The notes: a model not told the origin generated them from the letters alone. A stretch of 64,000 nucleotides of DNA from Cupriavidus yeoncheonensis (GCF_905397275.1 NZ_CAJPUY010000004.1:124001-188000), one strand, 5' to 3'. Counted from the first letter of the stretch, positions 25,390 through 35,721 are shown. Translations and numbers: made by a program.

Positions 25390-26919
25390 ATGCGCACAAC
25401 GGACCCACTGGATGTAGTGGATGACACCGCCACCGATGCGCACGCCGGGCAGGACCGGGCATCGCCGACCGACCTGGGCATGCGGCTTTCGGCAGTGGTG
25501 CTTGCCGGGGGATCCGGCACCCGGCTGTGGCCCCTGTCGCGCAGGCACTTTCCCAAACAGCTGATCGACATCATCGGCCGCGATTCCCTGCTGCAAACCA
25601 CTGCACGCCGCCTGGCCGGCCTCCATGGCAACGCCGGCGCCGACACCGCGCCGATCATCGTCTGCGGCGAAGCACACCGCTTCATGGCTGCGCAGCAACT
25701 GGCCGAGGCAGGGGTGGACGCGCGTATCGTCGTTGAGCCAGTCGGGCGCAATACGGCGCCGGCACTGACGCTCGCCGCGCTGCTGGCCTGCGAGCAGGGC
25801 AACGACAGCATCCTCGTCGCCATGCCCGCGGACCACGTGATTGCAGATGGCAAGGCGTTCCGCCTCGCCGTACTGCGCGCGGCACGCTTTGCAGAACGAG
25901 GGCCCATCGTCACACTCGGGGTGCCGCCTACGCGCGCCGACACGGGATTCGGCTATATCCGGCTCGGTGCGCCGCTCGAAGGCATGGCACGCCGGATCGA
26001 CGCGTTCGTGGAGAAGCCCGCCGCCGAACTTGCGGCGCAGTACCTCGCGTCCGGCGAATACTGGTGGAACAGCGGCATCTTCGTGGTGCGCGCCAGCACC
26101 TGGCTGACCGCGCTGCAACGGCTTCAGCCGGCGATGCACGCAGCCTGCGTGAGCGCCTTCACGGCCGGCCGCAGCGACGGCGCGTTCTTTCATCCGCACG
26201 CGGCATCGTTCACCGAGGTGCTACCGGACTCGATCGACTATGCGGTGATGGAGCACCTGGCGCGCGCCGACGCGCCCGAAGGCGTTGTGGTCCCGCTGGA
26301 GGCGGGCTGGTCCGACCTCGGTTCTTGGGATGCCGTATGGGATGCCATCGACAAGGACGACGACGGCAATGCCGCGCGCGGCCGCGTGATGTTCGAGGGC
26401 GCCACCTCATGCTACGCCCATTCGGAGGGACGGCTGGTGGCCTGCGTGGGTACGGTCAATCTGATCGTGGTGGAAACCGCCGATGCCGTGCTGGTGGTGG
26501 ACCGCTCGCGGGTCCAGGCGGTCAAGGGTCTGGTCGAGCGCATCGCGCGCCAGCATGGGCCGGAGGCAGAGACCCATCGAAAGGTTCAGCGGCCATGGGG
26601 CAGCTATGACTCGCTCGACCATGGCGAGCGCTTCCAGGTCAAGCGCATCGTGGTGCATCCCGGCGCCGCTCTCTCCTTGCAACTGCACCACCACCGCGCG
26701 GAGCACTGGACAGTGGTCCGCGGCACCGCGCGGGTCACGCGCGGCGACGAGCAGTTCCTGCTCAGCGAGAACGAATCCACCTACATCCCCATCGGCGTGA
26801 CACACCGGCTCGAGAACCCCGGAAAGCTGCCGCTCGAGATCATCGAGGTGCAGTCCGGCGCGTATCTCGGCGAGGACGACATTGTCCGCATCGCCGACAC
26901 CTACGGGCGCTGCGCCTAA
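25390..26919 (+). CDS. manC: Mannose-1-phosphate guanylyltransferase/mannose-6-phosphate isomerase
   Basis: ATG 25390 has AGGAG 6 nt upstream and gives 509 residues. The N-terminal nucleotidyltransferase domain shows [20 protein letters not shown] and the FVEKP active-site motif. The C-terminal cupin-type isomerase domain shows HPGAALSLQLHHHRAEHW and a terminal GEDDIVRIADTYGR. It makes GDP-mannose from mannose-1-phosphate. It is the first gene of the rightward polysaccharide operon. A further ATG at 25480 (MRLSAVVLAGG) is less likely. Confidence 0.93.
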   Translation: MRTTDPLDVVDDTATDAHAGQDRASPTDLGMRLSAVVLAGGSGTRLWPLSRRHFPKQLIDIIGRDSLLQTTARRLAGLHGNAGADTAPIIVCGEAHRFMAAQQLAEAGVDARIVVEPVGRNTAPALTLAALLACEQGNDSILVAMPADHVIADGKAFRLAVLRAARFAERGPIVTLGVPPTRADTGFGYIRLGAPLEGMARRIDAFVEKPAAELAAQYLASGEYWWNSGIFVVRASTWLTALQRLQPAMHAACVSAFTAGRSDGAFFHPHAASFTEVLPDSIDYAVMEHLARADAPEGVVVPLEAGWSDLGSWDAVWDAIDKDDDGNAARGRVMFEGATSCYAHSEGRLVACVGTVNLIVVETADAVLVVDRSRVQAVKGLVERIARQHGPEAETHRKVQRPWGSYDSLDHGERFQVKRIVVHPGAALSLQLHHHRAEHWTVVRGTARVTRGDEQFLLSENESTYIPIGVTHRLENPGKLPLEIIEVQSGAYLGEDDIVRIADTYGRCA

Positions 26920-26991
26920 CGGCCGTCCGACAGCCGCAGCCAGCGGCAAGGGAAATCGACTGCAGTCCAACCTCTGACAGGGAGCGTCGTC

Positions 26992-27771
26992 ATGTTCACA
27001 GTGAAATCACTCTTTGCAAGATCCGGCATCGTCCCCAGCCGCCTGACCGCGGCCTCTGCTGCCGCGCCGGGCATGGAGACTGCCTTGCCCGGCGCAATGG
27101 CGGCATTCGGAGCGCCCTCGCAGCCGTTGCCGGCCGGCGTGGACCTGCGATTTCCGTCACCGCTGGGACTGGGCGCCAAGCGGGCGTTCGATGTCGCTGC
27201 AGCGCTTGCGCTGTTGCTGCTGCTGTCGCCACTGCTGGCCGTGGTGGCAATGCTGGTGATGCGGGACGGCGGACCGTGCGTGTTCGGGCACACCCGCGTT
27301 GGCGTGGATGGCAGGAAGTTCAAGTGCCTGAAGTTTCGTTCGATGGTGCTCAACGCAGACGCCGTGCTGAAGGAATTGCTGGCGACCGACCCGGCGGCGC
27401 GTGCCGAATGGGAAAAGGATTTCAAGCTCAGGAACGATGTCCGGGTCACCTCGCTCGGGCGCTTCATCCGGCGCACCAGCATCGATGAATTGCCACAACT
27501 CTGGAATGTCGTGCGCGGCGACATGAGCCTTGTCGGTCCGCGCCCCGTCGTCGAGAAGGAACTCGAGCGGTATGGCGACGCTGCGGCGTATTACCTCCGC
27601 GTCCTTCCCGGCATTACTGGCCCCTGGCAGGTCAGTGGCCGCAATGAAACGGATTACGGGACGCGCGTCTCGCTAGACGTTGCCTACGTCAGGAACTGGT
27701 CGTTCCTGGGTGACATCGGAATCCTGTTCAAGACGATCGGGGTGGTACTGAATGGCCGCGGCGCGTACTGA
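26992..27771 (+). CDS. Undecaprenyl-phosphate sugar-1-phosphate transferase (priming enzyme)
   Basis: 259 residues with GGGAG 8 nt upstream. A Pro/Ala-rich N-terminus leads to one membrane segment (VAAALALLLLLSPLLAVVAML, residues about 65-88), then the bacterial sugar transferase domain: LKFRSM, DELPQLWNVVRGDMSLVGPRP and PGITGPWQVSGRN. It transfers a hexose-1-phosphate from its nucleotide sugar to undecaprenyl phosphate and starts repeat-unit synthesis. It lacks the long N-terminal multi-helix domain of WcaJ, so it is the short type. Confidence 0.9.
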   Translation: MFTVKSLFARSGIVPSRLTAASAAAPGMETALPGAMAAFGAPSQPLPAGVDLRFPSPLGLGAKRAFDVAAALALLLLLSPLLAVVAMLVMRDGGPCVFGHTRVGVDGRKFKCLKFRSMVLNADAVLKELLATDPAARAEWEKDFKLRNDVRVTSLGRFIRRTSIDELPQLWNVVRGDMSLVGPRPVVEKELERYGDAAAYYLRVLPGITGPWQVSGRNETDYGTRVSLDVAYVRNWSFLGDIGILFKTIGVVLNGRGAY

Positions 27772-28954
27772 CCAACTGCGTGGCCGGATCCTGGCGGCGA
27801 CGTTGCTGCCAGGCCTGGCGGCCCTCCTCGGCGCCTGCACGATGGCGCCCGGGATGTCGTTCCAGTCCCAGTCCGGTCCTCTGCCCGAGGCCGCACGCAC
27901 GACGCAGCCGTCATCCGTGGGGACCGTACCCGAGCTGCCATCGATAAAAGGCGTGCAGTCGGTCACTCCCGACAACCTGGTCGAGATTACCGGCACCCTG
28001 ATCGATGCACAGCAAGCCGCCCGGCCCCAGGGTGTGTCGCAGGAGGTTCGCGCGCTGTTCGACAAGCCGCGCGCCTATGTATTGGGGCCCGGCGACGTGC
28101 TGAGCATCGTGGTGTGGGGCCACCCGGAACTGAACATGCCGGCGCTGCAGGTCACTAGCGGCGTGGATACTGCCGGCTCCAACGCGGTGGTCACCGGCTA
28201 TACCGTGGACGCTCGCGGCATGGTGCAGTTCGCTTTCGTCGGCATGGTCCCTGTAGCGGGCCTCACCGAGGCTGATGCGCGCGAGCTCCTCGCCAGGCGC
28301 CTGTCCGAGTACGTGCGCAATCCGCAGATCACCCTGCGCATCCAGGCATATCGCAGCAAGCGCGTCTATCTGGACGGCGCCGTGCAGAGCCCCGGCCTGC
28401 AGATCATCAATGATGTGCCAATGACCCTGCCCGAGGCGATCAATCGCGCCGGCGGCTTCACCGCGACAGCGGACCGTTCCTGGGTGGCCCTGACACGCGG
28501 CGACAAGACCGTACGCATCAATCTGCCAGACCTGATCGCCAAGGGCGGAAATCCATCCGACATCTTGCTGCGCGACGGCGACCTGGTACGTTTCTACGCC
28601 GCCACCGACAGCAAGGTTTTCGTACTAGGCGAAGTGGCACGGGCATCCACCCTGACGCTCAATAACGGCAAGCTGAGCCTGAACCAAGCGCTCGGCGATG
28701 CCGGTGGCGTCAGCCAGTACTCTGGCGACGCGCGACACGTGTATGTCGTGCGTGGGGACAATGGCAACAAGCCAGTGGTGTACCACCTCGACGCGAGTAC
28801 GCCATCGTCGATGGCGTTGGCAGACGGCTTTTCGCTGCAGGCCAACGATGTGGTGTTCGTCGATGCGTCGGCGCTGGTTCGCTGGAGCCGCGTTGTCAAC
28901 CTGCTGTTGCCCACCGCCCAGACTGCGACCGTCGGCCGGGCGCTTGTCCCGTGA
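27752..28954 (+). CDS. Polysaccharide export outer-membrane lipoprotein, Wza-like
   Basis: 400 residues. The N-terminus has a lipoprotein signal with a lipobox-like LLGAC near residue 29. The polysaccharide-export domain starts around residue 105 (YVLGPGDVLSIVVWGHPEL). Two SLBB-type beta-grasp segments follow (VYLDGAVQSPGLQII and VFVLGEVARASTLTL), then a C-terminal amphipathic helix that would form the pore. It is the octameric exit channel for the chain. The start overlaps the priming-enzyme gene by 20 bp, so translation is coupled. Confidence 0.9.
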   Translation: MAAARTDQLRGRILAATLLPGLAALLGACTMAPGMSFQSQSGPLPEAARTTQPSSVGTVPELPSIKGVQSVTPDNLVEITGTLIDAQQAARPQGVSQEVRALFDKPRAYVLGPGDVLSIVVWGHPELNMPALQVTSGVDTAGSNAVVTGYTVDARGMVQFAFVGMVPVAGLTEADARELLARRLSEYVRNPQITLRIQAYRSKRVYLDGAVQSPGLQIINDVPMTLPEAINRAGGFTATADRSWVALTRGDKTVRINLPDLIAKGGNPSDILLRDGDLVRFYAATDSKVFVLGEVARASTLTLNNGKLSLNQALGDAGGVSQYSGDARHVYVVRGDNGNKPVVYHLDASTPSSMALADGFSLQANDVVFVDASALVRWSRVVNLLLPTAQTATVGRALVP

Positions 28955-28997
28955 AATCAGCGCCCATGCATGATCGATACCCACGCAGGAGTGCGGC

Positions 28998-31208
28998 ATG
29001 AAGAGCTCTTACATCGCGAACCCGGTCTATGAACTGCCCGGTCGCGCACCGGCCCGAGCCCTGAACAATCTGACGACACTGTACGCCGGGAGGTGGCTGA
29101 TCGCGGTCGCCACTTCCGTGTGCCTGCTCGCCGGAATCGCGTATGCATTGTTCACGCGCCCCGTCTACCGCTCCGACATCCTGATCCAGGTCGAACCCAG
29201 TTCCATCGGGACCCGGTCCACGTCCGATGACCCCAAGCTGACCTCCGAGATCAAGCCGGACACGACTTCGGAAATCCAGGTGCTGAACTCGCGCATGGTG
29301 GTATCACGCGCGGTCGAGAAGCTCAAGCTGTATATCGAGGCCAGTCCCCGCTATGTGCCGGTGATTGGATGGTGGCTCGCCGCGCGCACGGATGGCTTGT
29401 CGCATCCGCTTGGCGGCTACGTGTACGGTGCGGAACGCATCGACGTGCCCATGTTCGACGTGCCGGTTTCCCAGCAGGGCAAGACCTTCGTGCTGACGCT
29501 CGGCCATGAGGGTGCCTATGTGCTCACCCTGCCAGGCTCGTGGAACACGCCGTTGTTGACGCTTCACGGCAAGGTCGGTATGCCGCTACATGCCGAAACC
29601 CCGCATGGACCGGTCGACCTGCAGGTCCGCGCCGCCGACGGCGAGCCGGGCGCGAGCTTTTCGATCAGGCGCTATTCCGAGATCGCCACCACCGAATGGC
29701 TGCAACGGACCATGGCCATCGGCGAACGTGGCAAGCAATCGAGCATCATCGGCGTGGCGCTGGACAGCGTCGACCCGGTCCGCGCCAGCCAGATCCTGAA
29801 TGAGGTGGGCAAGGAGTACGTCGAGCAGAACGTGCGACGCCGCTCGGAAGAGGCCGACAAATCCATTCGCTTCCTGGATGAGCAATTGCCACAGCTCAAG
29901 CGGCAGCTGGAGGAATCGGAAAGCCGCTACAACGCGTTTCGTGCGCAACAGGGCACCGTGGACACCAGCCAGGAGGCGCGCGCCCTGCTCCAGCAATCCG
30001 TGGAAGCCGAAACGCGCGTCGTCGACCTGCGGCAGAAGCGCCAGGAACTGTCCACCCGTTACACGGACAAGCATCCCGCCCTGCTGGCAATCGACGGCCA
30101 GTTGCAGGGGGCCATGGCAGAGCTCTCTGTCATCGAGGCGCGTACGCGCAGACTGCCCCTGATCGAGCAGAAGGTCCTGCAATTGCAGCGCAACATGCAG
30201 GTGGACACCGAGCTCTACACGAACCGCCTTAACGCCCGCCAGCAGCTTACCCTGGTGCGCGCCGGCAAGGTCGCCAATGTGCGACTGATCGACCCCGCGA
30301 CGCCACCCGAGACGCCGATCATGCCTCGGCGCGGCGTCGCAGTGGGCGGTTCCCTGCTAACCGGTTTGCTGGCAGGCGTGGTCCTGGCCGTTCTCCGCCG
30401 CCGCGTGGCGGGTACCGTCCAGGACCGCGAGGAGATCGAGGCAGGGACGGGGCTGCCGGTGTATGCCACGGTACCGCGCAGCCGACTGACTTCCGATTAC
30501 CGCCCTGCCTGGCCCCGCAGGCTCGCGGGCAGCGCAGACCGTACGTTGTTGCCCGATGCAGCGATCGAAAGCCTGCGCGGAGTCCGCACCACGCTGCACT
30601 TCGCCTTGAACGATGCGGCCAACCGTGTGGTGCTGATCACCGGCCCTACGGGCGGGGTCGGCAAGTCCTTCGTAGCCGCCAATCTCGCCACGCTGGCGGG
30701 CGCCTCGAAGCGACGGGTGCTGCTGATTGACGCCGACCTGCGCAATGGCGTGCTGCACAAGCGATTTCATGTGGACCGCGGCCCGGGACTGGCCGAGGTG
30801 ATCGCAGGTACGAGCCGGTACGAGGACGCGCTTCGCCGCGATGTATCGCATGGCCTCGATTTCCTGGCCACCGGATGGCACATGTCCGGGCCAAGCGAAC
30901 TGTTGCTGCAGCCGGAACTGGCCACACTTGTTCAACGCGTTGCCGGCCAGTACGACATGGTGGTGCTTGACGGACCGCCATTGCTGCCGGTGGCAGATGC
31001 GCTTGTGCTGGGACGCATGGCGGGCACTGTCTTCATCGTGGCGCGGCACCGGGTCACCACCGTGGAACAGATCGACGAAAGCGCGCGCCGGCTGGCTCAG
31101 GCCGACGTCGCCGTACAGGGCGTGATCTTTAACGACTTCACCGGCCAGTTGCACCGCTACAGCTATGCCTACGGCGCCGACGCGACTCGTCCTGGCACGC
31201 CTGGATGA
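28998..31208 (+). CDS. Wzc-like polysaccharide co-polymerase and tyrosine autokinase
   Basis: 736 residues, AGGAG 7 nt upstream. A Wzz-type N-terminus with a membrane helix (about residues 35-55) is followed by a periplasmic coiled-coil region and a second helix near residue 455 (GVAVGGSLLTGLLAGVVLAV). A cytoplasmic BY-kinase domain has Walker A GPTGGVGKS, Walker A' LLIDADLRNG and Walker B MVVLDGPP. The C-terminus has a short tyrosine cluster (YSYAYG), the autophosphorylation tail. It sets chain length and gates export with the Wza-like protein. No cognate Wzb-type phosphatase gene is seen nearby. Confidence 0.92.
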   Translation: MKSSYIANPVYELPGRAPARALNNLTTLYAGRWLIAVATSVCLLAGIAYALFTRPVYRSDILIQVEPSSIGTRSTSDDPKLTSEIKPDTTSEIQVLNSRMVVSRAVEKLKLYIEASPRYVPVIGWWLAARTDGLSHPLGGYVYGAERIDVPMFDVPVSQQGKTFVLTLGHEGAYVLTLPGSWNTPLLTLHGKVGMPLHAETPHGPVDLQVRAADGEPGASFSIRRYSEIATTEWLQRTMAIGERGKQSSIIGVALDSVDPVRASQILNEVGKEYVEQNVRRRSEEADKSIRFLDEQLPQLKRQLEESESRYNAFRAQQGTVDTSQEARALLQQSVEAETRVVDLRQKRQELSTRYTDKHPALLAIDGQLQGAMAELSVIEARTRRLPLIEQKVLQLQRNMQVDTELYTNRLNARQQLTLVRAGKVANVRLIDPATPPETPIMPRRGVAVGGSLLTGLLAGVVLAVLRRRVAGTVQDREEIEAGTGLPVYATVPRSRLTSDYRPAWPRRLAGSADRTLLPDAAIESLRGVRTTLHFALNDAANRVVLITGPTGGVGKSFVAANLATLAGASKRRVLLIDADLRNGVLHKRFHVDRGPGLAEVIAGTSRYEDALRRDVSHGLDFLATGWHMSGPSELLLQPELATLVQRVAGQYDMVVLDGPPLLPVADALVLGRMAGTVFIVARHRVTTVEQIDESARRLAQADVAVQGVIFNDFTGQLHRYSYAYGADATRPGTPG

Positions 31209-31248
31209 TCAGCGGAAATGAGCGGAAATCAGCAGAAAAAAGGCAGCT

Positions 31249-32259
31249 ATGAAACACACCCATCACAAGCGCATCACGTTGGTCACCGTGACCTACGGCG
31301 CGCGCCTGCACTTTTGCACCGAACTGTTGCGGCGGGCGTTCGAGCACGAGGGCGTGGCGCACGCCGTGGTCGTCAGCAACAATTCCTCGTCCGACCTTAG
31401 CCGGCTCGAGGACGACTGGGGGGCGCGGGTTACCGTGATCCGGTTGCCGACCAACACCGGGTCGGCCAATGGCTATGCGGTAGGCATCGACGCAGCGCTC
31501 AGCCGCGACACAGACTACCTGTGGCTGATGGACGATGACAATGCCCCGTGCCCCGGCGCACTCGACGTCCTCTGCCATCAGCTGGATCGGCTGACGCGCG
31601 GATTTGGCCGCAACCGTGCGGCGGTGCTTGGCTTCCGCCCGGATCACCAGGCCGATATCGCGATGGGTGTGCCCGTGGCGCTGGCGATGCCGCCGCGCTC
31701 CAGCTACTTCGGCTTTCATGTGGCCCGCATTCCCTACAAGCTATGGCGCCGCACGCCGTGGGGCCGCCCGAAGCCGGCGGACATGCCGGAAGTCCTGCCG
31801 TTGCCGTTTGCGCCATATGGCGGCCTCCTCGGGCACCGCGATCTCTACCTCGATCTCGGCTTTCCGGAACGGCAGCTCGTGCTGTATGCGGACGACATCG
31901 AATACACATGGCGCCTGACCGCGCGCGGCGGCCGCATTGCGCTGGTAACCGGCGCCCGCCTGGAAGACCTGGAGGGATCGTGGAACGTCAAGCGAAACTG
32001 GAAGAATCACTTCGAGTGCCTGCTGTTGAGCCGGTCGGACTTCCGCGCCTACTACAGCAGCCGCAACCAGGCATGGTTCGACAAGCACTACTGGTCGACC
32101 TCCGGCCTGACATACCGCTTGAACCGCCTCGTCTTCCTCGCCCTGCTGCGGATTTACGGCAGGCGTCATGGCGCTGCTGCCAGGCTCGCTCTGCTGGAAC
32201 GCGCGATCGCCGACGGCGAGGCATGCCGCCTCGGCTTGCACGCCGACTATTCCCTGTAG
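31249..32259 (+). CDS. Family 2 (GT-A) glycosyltransferase
   Basis: 336 residues, soluble. The GT-A fold opens ITLVTVTYGARLHF, with LPTNTGSANGYAVGID and the metal-binding acidic cluster WLMDDDNAP. The architecture resembles galactofuranosyl/rhamnosyltransferases of the GlfT2/WbbL style, but the sugar is not determined. It is in the rightward polysaccharide operon, 40 bp after the tyrosine kinase gene. Confidence 0.85.
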   Translation: MKHTHHKRITLVTVTYGARLHFCTELLRRAFEHEGVAHAVVVSNNSSSDLSRLEDDWGARVTVIRLPTNTGSANGYAVGIDAALSRDTDYLWLMDDDNAPCPGALDVLCHQLDRLTRGFGRNRAAVLGFRPDHQADIAMGVPVALAMPPRSSYFGFHVARIPYKLWRRTPWGRPKPADMPEVLPLPFAPYGGLLGHRDLYLDLGFPERQLVLYADDIEYTWRLTARGGRIALVTGARLEDLEGSWNVKRNWKNHFECLLLSRSDFRAYYSSRNQAWFDKHYWSTSGLTYRLNRLVFLALLRIYGRRHGAAARLALLERAIADGEACRLGLHADYSL

Positions 32260-32283
32260 CCAACCTCCACCGCAGAGGCCGTC

Positions 32284-33327
32284 ATGCCGACCCACTCCGC
32301 CCCCGCCCTCCTGACGATCGTCATCTGCAACTACAACTACGCGCCGTACCTGGGGGGAGCCATTGACTCCGCGCTACGCCAGACGGCGCCAGGGGTCAGG
32401 GTAATGGTGATCGACGACGGCTCCAGCGATGGTTCGCGCGACATCATCCTGGGCTATGGCGACAGGATAGAAGCCGTGTTCCAGCCAAACGGCGGGCAGG
32501 TCTCGGCCTACAATCACGCGCTGCGTCGGCTCGGCACGCCCTGCGTGATCTTCCTTGACGCCGACGACCAGTTGCAGCCGGACGCCGCCGAGGCGGTGCT
32601 GGCCGCCTTCGCAGCCGGCGACTATGTCAAGATTCAGTTCCGACTGGAGGTAATGACCGCTGACGGGACCCTCACCGGGGTGCAGGTTCCGCAATCCAGC
32701 GACGTGACAGACTGCGGCATGCGGCTGCGGGACGGATGGCTGTACCCGTCACCGCCCGGGTCGGGAAACGCCTATCGCGTGGATGCACTCCGGCGCATCT
32801 TTCCTGTCCCGGTCACCGCAGACAACATACACGGTGCCGACTTCTACGCCATCTATGGCATTGCGCTGGTCGGCGGTGTTGGCTCGCTCGATCGTCCACT
32901 CGGCCGCTATCGCGTGCATCGGCATACCACCGCGCAAACAGGCCGTTCGGACAGCGCCAGCCTGTCGCTCGCCAATGCCGAAGATGCACTGGCGGGAGCC
33001 AGGCAGTCTGCCCGGCGCTGGGCCATCCTGCGTGGGCTGGCCTGGGAACGGCTTGGCATCGTCCTGCCTGCCGAATTTCTGGATTTTTCCGCGGAGAAGG
33101 CCCACTTTGCCACCCTTCTCCATGGCGCGCCGTTGACTCGGCGATGGCACTGGTTCCGTCATGAGTCCAGCCGCTACTTTCATACGATTGCCGCCAATCC
33201 TTTCTGGAGCGCACGCAAGAAGCTTGCCGTATGGTGCCTGACCGCGCTTTGCCTGGTGCCGGTGGCATCCATCAGCAATCGGGCGGTCCGCTATATCGCC
33301 AATCCCCTCGCCCGTGCGGGGTATTGA
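32284..33327 (+). CDS. Family 2 (GT-A) glycosyltransferase
   Basis: 347 residues. Classical GT2 N-terminus LTIVICNYNYAPYLGGAIDS, VMVIDDGSSDGSRDII and the DxD motif FLDADDQL. The C-terminal 60 residues contain a hydrophobic segment (LAVWCLTALCLVPVASI) that may tether it to the membrane. It probably adds one sugar of the repeat unit. The donor is unknown. Confidence 0.87.
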   Translation: MPTHSAPALLTIVICNYNYAPYLGGAIDSALRQTAPGVRVMVIDDGSSDGSRDIILGYGDRIEAVFQPNGGQVSAYNHALRRLGTPCVIFLDADDQLQPDAAEAVLAAFAAGDYVKIQFRLEVMTADGTLTGVQVPQSSDVTDCGMRLRDGWLYPSPPGSGNAYRVDALRRIFPVPVTADNIHGADFYAIYGIALVGGVGSLDRPLGRYRVHRHTTAQTGRSDSASLSLANAEDALAGARQSARRWAILRGLAWERLGIVLPAEFLDFSAEKAHFATLLHGAPLTRRWHWFRHESSRYFHTIAANPFWSARKKLAVWCLTALCLVPVASISNRAVRYIANPLARAGY

Positions 33328-33339
33328 ACCGTATCGGAA

Positions 33340-34452
33340 ATGGCCACCGTGTCCGCCCCCGCAACCGTCTCCATCAACGGCCGCTTCCTGGGCAGGCGCG
33401 CGACCGGCGTCGACCGCTTTGCCTACGAAGTCGTGCGCGGCATCGACCAGCTCGTTGCGGACCACGACCCCATCACTGCCGGGCTGTCATTCGAGATTCT
33501 GGTTCCGGCATCCGTCAAGGTGGATCCACAGCAGTTCCCGCACTTGCGGATCCGGACGGTCCATGGCGGCACGGGCCAATACTGGGAGCAGGTCAGCCTG
33601 GCGCTCGCTGCCCGCGGCACGCTGCTGCTGAACCTCTGCAACGCGGCGCCGTTGCTGTTTCCGAACCAGGTCACAGTCATGCATGACGCCGCGCCAGTAC
33701 GGATTCCGCAAGCCTATACGCGCGCGTTCCGCGCCTGGTACCGCATGATGGCGCCGTGGGTCGGACGCATCGCGCGGCGCGTGCTCACTGTGTCGGAGTT
33801 CTCACGCCGCGAACTCTCCCAGGCCTATCGCATTCCCGACCGCAAGATCGGCGTGCTGCCAATGAGCGGTGACCACATGCTGCGCCTGCCGCAAGCCCCC
33901 GACGTTCGCAGAAAGTTCCGGCTATCGGGCCGGCCCTACGTCCTGGCTGTCAGTAGTACCAGCCACCACAAGAACTTCAGGCTCATCGTAGAGGCCATCG
34001 AGCTGCTCAAGACGGCGGAATACGAAGTGGTCATCGTGGGGGCCACGTTGCCCGTGTTCCAGTCGGTGCAGCAGGTAGCGCCAGATTTCGTCAAACGCGT
34101 GGGCTATGTCGATGACGAAGACCTCACGGCATTGTTCCGCCATGCTGCCTGCTTTGTGTTCCCGTCGCTCTATGAAGGCTATGGCTTGCCCCCCGTGGAA
34201 GCCATGACGCTTGGCTGTCCGGTCCTTGCGTCCAACCTGCCTTCGGTACGCGAGGCCTGCGGCAACGCCGCGCTCTATTTCCGCCCGACCAGCGCTCTCG
34301 AACTTGGCGAGCTGCTGACGCACGTCATGCGTGACAGCACCTTGCGCGACAGATTGCGCACGCAAGGTTATGCCCACGTGGAACGGAATTCCTGGCGCAC
34401 CACTGCCGCCAGGCTAATCAGCGAGATCACTCCATGGCTCCCACGGCGATGA
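33340..34452 (+). CDS. Family 4 (GT-B) glycosyltransferase
   Basis: 370 residues. The N-terminal SINGRFLGRRATGVDRFAYEV and the C-terminal donor-site block PSLYEGYGLPPVEAMTLGCPV (E-x7-E) identify a GT4 retaining enzyme. Mannosyl- and other GDP/UDP-sugar transferases of polysaccharide loci have this layout. It starts 12 bp after the previous gene. Confidence 0.87.
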   Translation: MATVSAPATVSINGRFLGRRATGVDRFAYEVVRGIDQLVADHDPITAGLSFEILVPASVKVDPQQFPHLRIRTVHGGTGQYWEQVSLALAARGTLLLNLCNAAPLLFPNQVTVMHDAAPVRIPQAYTRAFRAWYRMMAPWVGRIARRVLTVSEFSRRELSQAYRIPDRKIGVLPMSGDHMLRLPQAPDVRRKFRLSGRPYVLAVSSTSHHKNFRLIVEAIELLKTAEYEVVIVGATLPVFQSVQQVAPDFVKRVGYVDDEDLTALFRHAACFVFPSLYEGYGLPPVEAMTLGCPVLASNLPSVREACGNAALYFRPTSALELGELLTHVMRDSTLRDRLRTQGYAHVERNSWRTTAARLISEITPWLPRR

Positions 34453-35708
34453 ATCCTCCCCCCTTGCGCACCGCAGACGAGTTCGGCAGGGTCGCGGTGG
34501 TACACGAGTGGCTGACTACCTACGCCGGCTCTGAACGCGTCCTCGAACAGATTCTGAAGATCTGGCCTGATGCCGACCTGTTCAGCGTGGTTGACTTTTT
34601 TCCGGACGCAGAGCGAGCCGTCCTGCAAGGCAAGCATGCCAGGACATCCTTCATCCAGCACCTGCCGCGCGCCCGGCAGTCGTTCCGCGCCTATCTGCCC
34701 TTGATGCCGCTGGCGGTGGAGCAGTTCGACCTGTCAGGCTACGACCTGGTGGTCTCGTCCAGCCATGCCGTGGCCAAGGGCGTGATCACCGGCCCCGGCC
34801 AGCTGCATGTCAGCTATGTGCACTCACCTATCCGCTACGCATGGGACCTGCAACATCAATATCTGGAAGAATCCCGCCTGACCCGTGGCCTCAAGAGCTG
34901 GCTGGCCCGCGCCATCCTGCATTACATGCGGATCTGGGACCACCGGACCGCACCCGGTGTCGACCTGTTCGTGGCCAACTCCGCCTACGTCGCGCGTCGC
35001 ATCCGCAAGGTCTACGGCTGCGATGCCTCGGTGATCTACCCGCCAGTAGATATTGAACGGTTCAGCCTGGGCGATCGCCGCGAAGATTTCTTCCTCACCG
35101 CATCGCGCCTGGTGCCGTACAAGAAGGTCGGGCTGATCGTCGAAGCCTTTGCTGCCATGCCGGACAAACGTCTGGTTGTCATCGGCGCCGGTCCGGATCT
35201 CGCACGCATCCGGGACATGGCGCCCTCCAACGTCGAGCTGCTCGGCTATCAGTCGACGGACGTGCTGATCGACTATATGCAACGCGCGCGTGCCTTTGTC
35301 TTTGCAGCGGAAGAAGATTTCGGCATTGTGGCCCTGGAAGCCCAGGCGTGCGGGACACCGGTGATCGCCCTGGGACGGGGCGGCGCCCGCGAGACGGTCA
35401 TCGACAGCCTGGACCGTAATATCCGTACCGGCGTCTTCTTTCCGCGCCAGACCGTGGAAGACATCGTGCGCGCCGTGTGCCGATTCGAGGACAACGGGCC
35501 ATTCAACCCTGCCGCATGCCGGCGCAATGCTCTCCGGTTCTCACCCGAGCGTTTCCGGCGGGAGCTTCTCGCCATGGTGCGCAGCGCGATGGCGCAGGCA
35601 TCGACCACGCCGCTCGCAGGGATTGGCCATTCGGCTGACATCCAGTGCGACGTGGCAGCGTTGCCGGTGCCGGTGATCGCCGACACGCTCGAATCGCTGC
35701 CGCGCTGA
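34449..35708 (+). CDS. Family 4 glycosyltransferase, probable mannosyltransferase
   Basis: 419 residues from ATG 34449, which forms an ATGA overlap with the preceding stop. ATG 34434, in the same frame, is the alternative. The N-terminal VVHEWLTTYAGSERVLEQIL and YVHSPIRYAWD blocks are typical of WbaZ-like mannosyltransferases, and the E-x7-E motif is EDFGIVALEAQACGTPV. With GDP-mannose made by ManC, a mannosyl donor is reasonable but inferred. Confidence 0.85.
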   Translation: MNPPPLRTADEFGRVAVVHEWLTTYAGSERVLEQILKIWPDADLFSVVDFFPDAERAVLQGKHARTSFIQHLPRARQSFRAYLPLMPLAVEQFDLSGYDLVVSSSHAVAKGVITGPGQLHVSYVHSPIRYAWDLQHQYLEESRLTRGLKSWLARAILHYMRIWDHRTAPGVDLFVANSAYVARRIRKVYGCDASVIYPPVDIERFSLGDRREDFFLTASRLVPYKKVGLIVEAFAAMPDKRLVVIGAGPDLARIRDMAPSNVELLGYQSTDVLIDYMQRARAFVFAAEEDFGIVALEAQACGTPVIALGRGGARETVIDSLDRNIRTGVFFPRQTVEDIVRAVCRFEDNGPFNPAACRRNALRFSPERFRRELLAMVRSAMAQASTTPLAGIGHSADIQCDVAALPVPVIADTLESLPR

Positions 35709-35721
35709 CGGAGCCGATACG